This document shows positions 33,422 to 42,980 of a DNA stretch of 64,000 nt, piece by piece (the first letter of the stretch is position 1; each line of letters starts with the position of its first letter). The stretch covers positions 1,550,001 through 1,614,000 of the forward strand of contig JASJZH010000002.1 of NCBI GenBank assembly GCA_037178975.1. The letters are read 5' to 3'. This DNA is from Oscheius tipulae (taxonomy: Eukaryota; Nematoda; Chromadorea; Rhabditida; Rhabditidae). A model generated the notes under the pieces. It saw only the letters and a program-made list of their open reading frames with translations. It made no database searches and was not told the origin of the DNA. Made by a program: the position numbers and the translations under genes.

Positions 33422-34481
33422 ATGGAAAGCATCTACGGAGACAACAATGAGTACCAGAGAGTCGAAGGTGACGGCTATTTGCACCCTAGAGAGGGACGTC
33501 TTCGGGTAACAGAACTTTTTTTGATCTCAATATATGTCCTTAGGTTATTTCCATCGTAATTTTCATAATCCACGCGCTGGCCGAGATTGGCTGGGTGTAT
33601 GTTCTGGTAAGAGTTGCTGTAGAGAAAGAGGGTGAGTTCAGAAGATAATTAAGAGTTCAAACCGTGATCTTTGGACTTAACTATCTTTTGCAAAGTTGTA
33701 GAGCAGATCAAGATCTACAGCTTTGCAGAGCATCAAATATATGAAAAATGCATTATTCGATCCGAAAAAAGCATTTTCAGATGTGCGCTTCTATCTCTCC
33801 CTCGTTTTAATCAATGCCTTCGGCCTGTACCTTTTCGCCAATGGGCTATTTGGACAGCGGAATCGTAAAACCTGCCTGACTGTCTATGTTTGCATCTTCC
33901 AGGTGGCTTTCCATATCAGGAACGCAAAATTTCGAAATCTTTCAGCTGCTCGCGGGATTCGTTTGGATCTACAACACTCTGTCTCTGATCATCGGGTTTC
34001 AGTATTTCAAGGATCAGATTCAGAAAGAGTTGGACAGACAACATTATGATACTAGCGGTAAGTTGACAGAGAGAGTTACAGAGCGACAGAGGGCACATGC
34101 TGGCAGAAAACAGTAAATTGTGCGCTTTGAAATGAAAAGTATCATGTTCAGCGCCGTAGTGCACCTTAGCGACTGGCAAATTCCATCCAATGCCCTATTG
34201 CTCGTCTGGAGTTCGAACGCCACCAAGGGTTGTTGATTCAATCTCCGCTTGTTCCAAACTTTTTGATTTTACGCTTTCTATTCTCGGAAAACGGGTTTCT
34301 CGCTTCATCAGAGAGACACACAGAACCCTTCCAATCATTGAACAAATCGTCTTTAGCTACTCTCGTTGTCTTCATCTTCATCGTCGTGACTGGCTTCATG
34401 GCCATGTACCACTTCTTTGCAGCCTGGGTCATCAACAGTTACAAGAATATCCGAATCGCGAGAGATGGCCAGAATTTTTAG
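33422..34481 (+). CDS. Tandem four-TM protein 1 (5 exons, 176 aa)
   Basis: Exons are 33422-33505, 33544-33631, 33781-33902, 33946-34057 and 34357-34481. A 28-residue hydrophilic N-tail precedes TM1 (ISIVIFIIHALAEIGWVYVL). TM2 ends in the family motif ANGLFGQRNRK, TM3 is long (VYVCIFQ to LSLIIGFQYF), then a charged loop KDQIQKELDRQ and TM4 (VVFIFIVVTGFMAMYHFFAA), with a short cytoplasmic tail. Neither signal peptide nor catalytic motif is seen. Four related genes follow on the same strand. The topology recalls LAPTM4-like or DUF7027-like four-TM proteins, which is inference only. Intron 2 carries a hairpin repeat and intron 4 a tRNA-like relic. Confidence 0.65.
33690..33726 (+). repeat. Short hairpin repeat in four-TM gene intron
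   Basis: GCAAAGTTGTAGA at 33690-33702 pairs at 12 of 13 positions with TCTACAGCTTTGC at 33714-33726, leaving an 11-nt loop. The same arms recur at about 26690-26730, 41277-41315 and 63350-63390, with partial forms near 5545-5605, 41485 and 62520. Confidence 0.5.
34152..34216 (+). repeat. tRNA-derived SINE-like relic in intron
   Basis: GCGCCGTAGTGCACC followed about 45 nt later by GGAGTTCGAACGCC mimics the A and B boxes of a tRNA. It lies in the last intron of four-TM gene 1. Stem pairing is incomplete, so not a functional tRNA. Confidence 0.4.
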
Positions 34482-34814
34482 CTGGATGCAACTTGTATAA
34501 TAATCACGGATTGAAAATGAAGATTAATGTCTGTTCTTCCTATTCTAGACAGAGTGAACAAGAAAAAGACCAAATTGGTCTGCTTCACGGACGAGACAGT
34601 ACGGGTATACCTCCGATAGCACAAAGAAGATGTCGGATAGGATGAGAGCTAGACAGATACTTTTCTAGAGGAAGTCAGCTGACGACATTTGTTCTCCCAG
34701 AGAAAGCCTTCCCAAAAATTCTACCTGTCATTATTAGTTCATTATTTTGACAGTAAAGCAATGTACTCTGCAAGTTTATGTATTCAACCAAAAGGGACAC
34801 AAACTCAAACGAAT

Positions 34815-34878
34815 TTCAAGTTCGGGAGTCGAACTCTGACCCTGCAAACACTAGTCACGCAACTTGGTGCTGCGCCAA
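34815..34878 (-). repeat. tRNA-derived SINE-like relic
   Basis: On the minus strand GGCGCAGCACCAAGTTGCG is followed by CAGAGTTCGACTCCCGAA, an A-box-like and B-box-like pair at tRNA spacing. Confidence 0.4.
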
Positions 34879-35779
34879 GTAGCGTGGCGCGAATTTTGTT
34901 TGGCTTATAACTCCATCGTCGGTTAGAGACTGAATAGAGCCCAAATAATTCCTTGTGTCATTTCGTCGGAAACAGACTACCGTATACCCCCTTACGCATT
35001 TCTTACGTAAAAGAGTGCATATATTAGAAGAAATACGGTATTTAATTCGGACTCAATCGAAACTTAAGCTTTCAGTGCGCAGCGTCTGCATTCTCTGTTC
35101 CCTCCTCATCGGCGTCGATCATCTCAGTGTCGTCTGGTCCGTCTAGAAATTCTACTAGATCGTCATAATAGAGCAGCTCAAAGTGACCATGTAAATCGTA
35201 TAAATCCTTTGTTTACTACGATGAAGATCGCGATCAGTGCTGGGGCTCAATAAAGAGCAGTAAACGTGTTTTTTGTCCGATGACTCAGACACAACATAGT
35301 CCATGTTATGATTTGTCAATGATAGCATCGATCCTCATGTAAACGTCTTCCGTCTCTCTATCTCTATGCTTACAACTGACTACTGCCTTAAATCCGCCAA
35401 TAGGTAGTCAATGACACAAAAGAGATATTATCTATGAGATATGAGAGAAACAGGCGTGTCGCTTTCCGTGAGTCGGTCACCAAATTCTTTTCATAATAGA
35501 CCCCTCTATAAGCATTCACACTAATTTTGAAACAGCTTTTAGTCTATTTCAGATCTTGTTTACATGACTAATGCCTTTTTGCGATTTAAAACACCATATA
35601 AAGTCTACACTTTCCCTCTGTCTCTCTATCTACAGCGTCTTGCAATTCCCACTGTACACTACCCAATCCTGTACCAATAAAAACACAAAGGAACACAATG
35701 AATCGATTTTGCAGCTGTTTGTTTGGCCGACGGGGACCTAAACAATGTGTGAGAGAAACAGAGAGGGTGGTCACTCAAT

Positions 35780-35830
35780 AGAGGCGCCCGACCTCTGACC
35801 CGCGCAGCTGTGTCCCAGTCAGTGCGCTAT
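35780..35830 (-). repeat. Diverged tRNA-derived relic
   Basis: Minus-strand TATAGCGCACTGACTGGGAC followed by CAGAGGTCGGGCGCC looks like a more decayed member of the same tRNA-like family. Confidence 0.3.
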
Positions 35831-36155
35831 ACTAACATAAACTCTGTCTCTCTGTCTAAACTGTACTGGTAGAAGTACACCGATTGTCTTTTCGAAATTC
35901 CCGGCTCCAAGGATATAATTCCACATCTGAAAGTCAGTTCATCATCTATCTCTGTCTCTCTACTCCCTACAAATCCCCAGCTGTTTCGAAAGCTTGCGAA
36001 AAATCTGTTTACGTCCTCGCGACGTTCCGTTGCTGCTCGTATTTTTTGCCGGGCTTCACGTGATTCCCGCTCATATTCAGTTGTCCTCTCTCTCCTCTCT
36101 CTTCCCGAAAACAAGTCGATATGTTTACGTTACACTCAGGCAAAATCTTCCACAA

Positions 36156-37185
36156 ATGGATGTTGAACAGCCCGTCGCCTATGTTCGTCTTGGAGAAGGC
36201 GAAGTTCTTGTCGATTCCAGAGAGAAGAAATTTAGAGTGAGGGAATTTAGTTTTCATACATTTTTGGATTCAACAGATTGTCTGCATCGTGTTCTTTATC
36301 TGCAACTGTGTATCAGCACTTGGATATCTCTCCTGGATGGTTGAATCCTATGTGAAGGATTTCAGTAAGTTGAAAACTTTTTACGCTATATTTTCGTGTA
36401 GTTGGACGGATTTTTGAGCCCCTGGTTCGATTAGGTTAGGTTTTGGCTTGAAATCATCTACCTTTCCCTCTGTAAGCCTACTCGACCTGCCCCCTCAGGC
36501 GGTAGCCGCATGCAACTGAGCTCGCTCTAGCTTTGATTACGGGTCAAACATTATTTTTTTTACGTTCTTTTCCATTTTTTTACGGAAACGAACTAATTAC
36601 TGTAGTCAATAGAAGCTATGCGCCTAATTAGATCCTATTCGTAACAGAATTCAGTTACTAGTAAATACTAGTTATTTATTTGGATTCAAGTATTGTTGCC
36701 AATTTCGAGTGAGGATAGCTTGCGCAATTTCGCTCAGATCTGACCTGATCAACCAGATTTGGCAATAATCCCTGAACTTCTCGTTTTTAGAACAAGTCGA
36801 ATCGACGTTCGGCTTCTTCCTCTCCCTTTTCGCCTGTTTCCTTCTAGGAAACAGTCTTTGGGGCAAGTACAACCGAAAGTATGCCCTCACTGCCTACCTG
36901 GGACTCTTTGAAGTCATCCCGATTCTCTTCTACTCCGGAATGATCCTCGTCTTTGCCTTCGGATTCCTCTACTTCAGAGAGATTATTGAGGACGAGCTGA
37001 AGAAGCAGGGAGCCACTTACAGCGGTACCATACTAAATGTTACAATTCAAAAGTCGGTTTCAGCTACGGCAGCAATGATCGTAATCATGATGGGATGCAT
37101 CCTGGCCGACGCTTACCATTGTGCTGCTGCCTGGGTCATCAACCAGTACCGTGTCATTCGATCCGAGAGAGATCCCAGCTTCTAA
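36156..37185 (+). CDS. Tandem four-TM protein 2 (4 exons, 174 aa)
   Basis: Exons are 36156-36236, 36277-36364, 36791-37024 and 37064-37185. The second exon is 88 nt, as in four-TM genes 1 and 4. The N-tail is acidic/basic (LGEGEVLVDSREKKFR). TM1 is IVCIVFFICNCVSALGYL and TM2 is FGFFLSLFACFLLGNS, ending in the family motif GNSLWGKYNRK. TM3 covers LGLFEVIPILFYSGMILVFA, the loop has REIIEDELKKQ, and TM4 spans AAMIVIMMGCILADAYHCAA, followed by WVINQYR, nearly the WVINSYK of gene 1. AATAAA follows at about 37228. I chose the ATG at 36156 because an upstream ATG at 36121 runs into a stop. Confidence 0.66.
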
Positions 37186-37518
37186 GAAGAATTTATTCCG
37201 GGAGAGAGTACGAGTAACACTTGTATAATAAATTTTGTCTGTAAGTCCATAATGAATCTTTGAACCTGAGCATGGGTCTCTATCTCTCTACCTCTTTGTC
37301 TCTTTGTTTCACACTCAGTTATTCTAAAAAAAGGACGGTGACGGTGTTATTGACCAACTTTTGCCGTTATTTGTGTGTGAACAACCTTCCTGTTTATGGG
37401 ACGGTGAGCTGTAAGAGTCACTCTCTTCTTCTTGAAGTGATACTACCATCGTTGATTCTATATTATTGAAAGATTTCAACGACTGTGGTACATATTTTGG
37501 CTCGAAGATTGAAAGATC

Positions 37519-38994
37519 ATGGCTGATCAAGTTGCATTGATTTTGGAAAATACCGAAAGCATCCTTCATGACGAGTTTGAATTCGATCGAGAGAGCTGGA
37601 GAGATCGGGTGGTTCAGGTATTGTCACTAATCAATTTAGAGCTGTGTAGCCCATACGATCTCAGCCATTATTTCTATGAAGTTTCATGACAAAAAATGTA
37701 CTCCAAGTGGGAATCTCGTTCGGATTTAGCGTCGGAGCGTTAACCGACTGAGCCACGCAAAATACTTGACCTTAGAACTTGCTTGCAGTGAATGAGGCTG
37801 GCTTTAATTTACTTTTTCGTTAATAACGATGAATATGGTAAGATAGGCTCGGTCTTGCCCTTAGCTAGAACAAGAGAGATAGACAGTAGCCTGACTGAAC
37901 ATTACGCAATCTCTCGCACTCTTGCTTCTAAAAAAGATAAGATAAGTTTTAGCGATAAATAGGCGCGGAAGATGACTCCTTTGCAACGTTTCGTAACTGC
38001 TGTTGATGTTATTTGAGTCCTTGGCAAATGCGCGTCAACAGACCAGATTGTCCACCTCGCATTCCTCTAAATCATAAGCTTGTGTCTTTCAGACAACAAC
38101 TCGATGGCTCCGCTCTATACAGCGGCGTCCTCTTATTATCAAACGCCTATTTCGGGTGCTTTCACTGTTTGACTGAAATTAAGCTTGGTACTTTTTAGGT
38201 GCAAACAATTCTAGTTCTTCTGGTTAATCTGGTCTATGTTGTCTACTGGTGCCATGTAGTGAATCTTAAAATTGATGCACCCTATTTGCTTCCGGAAGCC
38301 AGTACGGAAGATCCTCTATTTCAAATGACAGGTAGGACAGAGAGATAGAGAAGCAGGGAGACAAAAAGACTAAGAGACAACGAGATAGTGAGACAGAGAG
38401 ATAGAAAAAACAGAGAGTCAGAGGTACGGAGTGACAGGAAAATAGAGATACAGAGACTGAAAGACAGAGACAAAGAGAGATAGAGATAGGGACAGACACG
38501 AGGAAAGCCGACCAAATACCCGCCTGTCAGATTGATGATCCTGCTCAAAAACCAAAGTTTTCGCAGAAAACATCTTGGTTCCTGACCCCTAAACCAACTT
38601 TCAGTTCCTGTCAGTACAGCCTATGCAGCTCTTGTACTGAACAGTATTGGAATCCTCGTCCTCCTAGTGGCCATTTTTCGAGAGCATGGCTTTATTCTTC
38701 AGTTTTACTGGGTCGTTTTTGAGGTTTCTTGTCTTTTCACCCGTAAACATTCTGTTACAGTTTATACCCTCCATTGTTTGGTTCTTATTTGCTTTTACTT
38801 CCTTTATGGCCCTTTTGGCTAACATATCCAGGGAGAAGGCACATTACCATAAGAGTAGGTTCTGTCTCCTGTCTCTGTCTCTATGTTTCTCTCAATATTC
38901 CTAACATTCAGTGTATGGACTCCTATTCTCAGCCATGGTTTTCAAAGACACCTGGGCAAGCATGGTCGTTTACAACTATGCTCAGTTATGCTGA
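37519..38994 (+). CDS. Tandem four-TM protein 3 (5 exons, 175 aa)
   Basis: Exons are 37519-37617, 38199-38331, 38605-38723, 38761-38854 and 38912-38994. The N-tail is acidic (ILENTESILHDEFEFDRESW). TM1 is QTILVLLVNLVYVVYWC, TM2 AALVLNSIGILVLLVAIF, TM3 FIPSIVWFLFAFTSFMALLA and TM4 LLFSAMVFKDTWASMVVYNY. It is the most diverged member: the NGLFG motif is replaced by VAIFREHG. Intron 1 (581 bp) holds a tRNA-like relic and intron 2 a GACAGA tract. It starts 333 bp after gene 2, and gene 4 begins only 97 bp after its stop. Confidence 0.6.
37718..37770 (-). repeat. tRNA-like relic in four-TM gene 3 intron
   Basis: On the minus strand GCGTGGCTCAGTCGGTTAACGC is an A-box-like start. CGAACGAGATTCCC follows in the B-box position but is degenerate. 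Confidence 0.4.
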
Positions 38995-39091
38995 TCACAA
39001 TGAAAATCCCTACCTTGATCTTTGAAACCCTTTCTCGTCTTCGAGTCTATGCCTCTCTCACCTACTGTCTAAGTTTGACATTAGATTTAGA

Positions 39092-39857
39092 ATGGCAGAT
39101 ATTGAAGAGCACAGAGACCTCAACAGACGACTATTGTCCACCAGTACAGCTTCAGAAGTGCAGGTACCGGACAGGAGGGAGAAAGTGTATTGGGTGAGTG
39201 ACAGTGACAGTGACAGTCACAGATTCAGGTGTACTGTGTCGTTATCTTCATCCTCAATCTTGCTTGGCTACTTTTCGAGTGTGGTGTCTTAATACACCAG
39301 TTGATTCTCCACAAGGGTAGGTGATTGTCCTGATATTCCAAGCTTGGATTTCCAGAGCGGGGCTACAATATTGCTCCAATAGCCTTCACAGCTACCGGAC
39401 TTCTCTTCCTTGCCAATGGTCTGTTTGGAAGAAAGAAGCGCGGTGCGACACTCTTTGTCTTTCTGGTAGTCTACCAGATCGTCCCGGCTGTTACCCTTTT
39501 CATCTTTCTGCTCTTCTGCATTTTTGGCTACAAGTTTGCAAAGGATGAGCTGAAAAGAGCGTTTGACTACGTCACGGAGTCATCAGATGTAGATGGTGAG
39601 AAAGAGAGAGACAGATATAGATACAGAGAGGCACAGAGACAGCAAGACATAGAGAAAAAGAGACAGAGAGACAAAAAGACAGATAGACAGAGAGACAGAG
39701 ATTACTTTCCAATTGGACTCTGATCCTCTTTCCAGCGTCGACAATCATGCTCTGGGTACTGCTGCTCACAACTGTTCTTATTGTTTATCACATGACGGCC
39801 GGCTTTGCTATCGACCGATACAAACAGCTGAGACGTCAACGGAATTGGTACTTTTGA
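39092..39857 (+). CDS. Tandem four-TM protein 4 (4 exons, 183 aa)
   Basis: Exons are 39092-39193, 39229-39316, 39356-39595 and 39736-39857. Exon 2 is again 88 nt and the last exon 122 nt, as in gene 2. TM1 is VYCVVIFILNLAWLLFECGV, TM2 AFTATGLLFLANGLFG with the motif NGLFGRKKRG, TM3 VVYQIVPAVTLFIFLLFCIF and TM4 TIMLWVLLLTTVLIVYHM. A basic tail follows (DRYKQLRRQRNW). The ATG lies 1 nt after TTAGATTTAG and only 97 bp after the previous stop, which favours an SL2-type operon. Intron 1 is GTGAGT followed by GACAGT units, and intron 3 holds a GACAGA tract. AATAAA follows at about 39894. Confidence 0.66.
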
Positions 39858-40003
39858 TCCTCAGCTCGGGACTCCTCCTATCTCTCTTTCTAATAATAAA
39901 CAAGTTTTGCTTATTATTTCGATTCGTTCTCTAGCGTTTGTCACTGTCTACTTCTCCTCCTATCCTTCCTTTCATTTTGGAAAGCTCTTCCGGTTTCCAG
40001 AAA

Positions 40004-40681
40004 ATGTCAAAGTGCAGCTCAGCTATGAACATGTTCGACTCGATAGAGTACCTAAGAATGCGGAGGCCGACTCTAGAAGAGATTGCTCTCAAGGAAAGGC
40101 CGATGAGGGTATTCTCATAAAAGTGTCTGGCACGAACAGTCATTTTCAGTTAGCCTGCATCGTGGTCCTGGTTATCGAGTGTCTTCTTACTGTCCTTGGT
40201 GTACTCTTGATTATTTTGTCAATCTTCAAAAGTCCAGTACAGATCAGTGAGTTCAAGAATGACAGTGAGGCGAAGAGACAGAGACAGCTTTAGCCGACTC
40301 TCTAAATGCCCTCATCGTCTTCGTCTACGTCCTCGACATCTACACTCTAACCAATGGCCTCTTCGGAAAAACAAACCGCGGTGTCTGTCTTCTTCTGAAC
40401 CTGCTCTTTTTCCAGGTACACAGAGACAGAGAGACAGTGATCCACTCTTCCAGGTCATCCCTCTCTTCTTCTCTGTCCTCGGTCTCTCTATCCTCATCTT
40501 CCACCAGGAGGAGATGAAGAGACAGTACAGAGAGATTGGCAAAGATGTCTATCTGTTCACTCTGATTGTGGCTATCATCTTCACTGTGTACCGCGTATTT
40601 GCTGTGGTTGTCATCTACCGGTACAGGGCTCTTTTGAGACAGAAGGAGGATACTAGACAGGAAGAGAGACCTCCTCTGTAG
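40004..40681 (+). CDS. Tandem four-TM protein 5 (4 exons, 185 aa)
   Basis: Exons are 40004-40108, 40150-40246, 40288-40415 and 40454-40681. A 35-residue charged N-tail precedes TM1 (CIVVLVIECLLTVLGVLLII). TM2 is NALIVFVYVLDIYTLTNG with the family motif NGLFGKTNRG, TM3 FFQVIPLFFSVLGLSILIF, and the loop is EEMKRQYREIGKD. TM4 is LIVAIIFTVYRVFAVVVIY, and the tail is basic/acidic. The ATG is 3 nt after TTTCCAG and 146 bp after four-TM gene 4, so co-transcription with it is plausible. Its 3' end faces the CLIC gene 89 bp away. Confidence 0.65.
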
Positions 40682-40770
40682 ATGTGTTGTCTATATCTCT
40701 CTGACTCATATACAAACTGTACTATTTGCTGTGCTTTGTCATTTATTACGAATCTCTATACATACAAATT

Positions 40771-42102
40771 TTATTTCGGCACCTCATGACTAAAAGTAGA
40801 CTGTTCCCTCCCCAACTTTGACTTTTTCGAAGCCGACACAGTAACTCCAGGCTTCTCGGCCCAATGCAGGATGATTTCTTGGTCACTTGGACAACTGGTC
40901 TTAAATATTTCCAATTCATATCCATTCTCTAGATATTTCCACAAGTAGGTCAGATCTGACGGTATTTCCAGGTCTTTTAGGGCCTGAAACTATCATGAAC
41001 AGGACGGAGACAGAGACTGACCAAGGCGGCTACGCGAATGGAATGGAGTCTCGGCAACATGAGACAATCCAAATAGGTGGGGCTAGCTCCTGTCAAAAAG
41101 GCGGTCTGGTCGGTTTCCAAGTGATCGTTTATGCGCTTCAATTCGCCGAGAAAAGTCTGGAAAATGCGGTACAGCCGACGCGCGATGGTGCGGGTGCGAC
41201 GTGGGCGCCCTGCCAAGCCAGAACACGAAACCATTCTTTTCAGGTTAAAAAAATGGTTTTCAGGCCAAGTGGTATTTTGCAAAGTTGTAGATTTTGATAT
41301 AGGCTACAACTTTCTAGTATATGCTAAAAAAAAAGGCCAAAAGCCGTGTTTTGAACCCGAAAACAAGAAGATAAGAAGTTGTTTACATGCAAGTTTGGCT
41401 TGAAAGCTACTCGTCGGAGCTATAACGCTATCAAAACCTTGATTTCCAGCTTCGTGAAATTTTTAATGGTGTAGCCCTTGATCGATTACAACTTTGCAGA
41501 GCATGTTTGCAGAGCAAAAGAGCGCTATAGCTACAAACCCTCGGATCCTTGTTGACATCCTTGATGAAGAAGGCAAATTGTCTGAAGACATCAGCAGTGG
41601 CGTTCTCTGCTGCCTCATTTGTTGGGAATTTGGGTCCGAACTTGTCTAATTCTTGCACAATATCGTCGATTTGGAAGAAACCTTCTTTGTCGGGAGTTGA
41701 CAGGGCGGGGGTGTGACGAAGACCGGCCTAGAATTATTTGAACTCTCTTTAGAACTGGTTTCAAAGACTTTCGCCCGTTCCATCAAATCAATCGGAACAT
41801 TCAGTCACTCATGGGAACAGGGTTTACCCGTGACGAGATCAATCTCGGGCCATCAGCTGTTCCCATTAACATGACCTCACTGTCCCTCTGACTCTATGTT
41901 ACCCTGTCTCTCTGTCTTTCACTTGACTCACATTTTTAAATTCTGCCGGCGGTCTGGTCTCATTGATAGTCATGACATCGACCTTTAAGCTCGGATCTGC
42001 TTGTGACTTCATGAGAATGGTCATGAAAATATGATGCGCAGATGGGTCGCCGGCCATTCGACTGCCATCGGATCCTGACTTGAGCCAAAGCACATAGGAC
42101 AT
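40771..42102 (-). CDS. CLIC family protein, EXL-1/EXC-4-like (4 exons, 235 aa)
   Basis: Exons (minus) are 41932-42102, 41539-41727, 41022-41156 and 40771-40983. The N-terminal thioredoxin-like part begins with VLWLKSGSDGSRMAGDP and contains VDVMTINETRPPAEFKN. The all-helical half holds LTGASPTYLDCLMLPRLHSI and RVAALALKDLEIP, then LTYLWKYLENGYELE and TSCPSDQEIILHW, all hallmark CLIC/GST-fold sequence. CLIC proteins exist in soluble and membrane forms. C. elegans EXC-4 shapes the excretory canal and EXL-1 acts in neuronal stress, so a role in tubulogenesis or stress is possible. As in the nematode homologues, no CPFS redox motif is present. The ATG abuts TTTTTTAG, so it is trans-spliced or has an upstream non-coding exon. 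Intron 2 contains the hairpin-type repeat. Confidence 0.82.
41186..41325 (+). repeat. Dispersed hairpin-type repeat in CLIC intron
   Basis: Same order of pieces as at 26590-26735: GCGGGTGCGAC, TGGTTTTC, then CAAAGTTGTAG and CTACAACTTT that can pair. It lies in intron 2 of the CLIC gene. A further half-copy (ACAACTTTGCAGAGCA) is at about 41487-41502. Confidence 0.45.
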
Positions 42103-42980
42103 CTAAAAAATCTGATTTTTTAGAGAACAAAATTCGAAAGAGGAGTAAGAGAAATTGAAAGTTAGCCGTTCGGGAACATTGCGAAAAGTTTATGCACAAT
42201 GAGCAGCTGTTGCCTCCCTCTCCCAAGCGGCTCTCTATCTGGAAAAAAGTGGGGCACTTGCGGCTATTAATCTGCCCTTTTTTGAGGGAATCATAATGGT
42301 GGCAGAGTGTAAGAGGAGACTGAGCGGAAGAGGGTGAAGATGATTGAAATTAGTCCCGGTTGAGAGCAAAATAGCCATGGGAGGATCGATTGTCAACCGG
42401 GTTGCGTAAAAGAGACTAATTTCGGGAGGGACACGGAGAGATAGAGAGACAGACAGAGAGATAGAGGGGCACAGAGAAAGAGAGACAGAGAGGACCGGAA
42501 TTGGAAGATCACTTCTTGTAGAAGCTACCACGTTAACGCGATTAACAGTTTGATCATTGGCGGCTACAGAGAGGTACCAAGAAGGAAACACGGCATTGCA
42601 GGAAGCTATAAAGAACAGCCAACACGTATGACAGAGAAGCGCGGCAAGGAAGCGCAGTCAAAATAACTGAGCATTTCGCAGTAGACTACCACGCAGAATA
42701 AAGTGACTCACGAAAGAAACATAGAGAAACAGAGAGACTGAGAGACTGAGAGCCTGAGAGACTGAGACTGTTAGGGCAACACTTAGAGAATCAAGACAGT
42801 TATCAGTGGAAACACGCTTTTTTCAAGTCAACAAGAGCTTATACCTATGTTAGATAAAGAAGGAGGAGACCGGCCAACACCAAGCGGGTAGGAATGACTC
42901 AGTTCAGCAGTATACTCCCACTCCCACATTCCAAAGAATCTTTATTTATTACCCGTAAAAACTTGTACTGACACAATAGT
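42103..42980. other. Spacer with GACAGA tract
   Basis: 5' flank of the CLIC gene and 3' flank of the MOLO1-domain gene. A GAGACAGA-type tract lies at about 42440-42495 and a GAGACTGA-type tract at about 42735-42770. On the minus strand AATAAA-type sequence lies near 42945-42950. No gene seen. Confidence 0.45.

Larger units (their letters stand above)
34482..36155. other. Spacer between four-TM genes 1 and 2
   Basis: Holds two tRNA-like relics (about 34815-34878 and 35780-35830) and a small inverted repeat TACCGTAT/ATACGGTA at about 34979-35040. I see no gene. The last 100 bp before the ATG at 36156 include CTCTCTCCTCTC pyrimidine sequence. Confidence 0.4.

Noticed and set aside
34152-34216. 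Functional tRNA gene
   Set aside because: A and B boxes are present but acceptor and T stems do not pair; it also sits in an intron, so I call it a relic.
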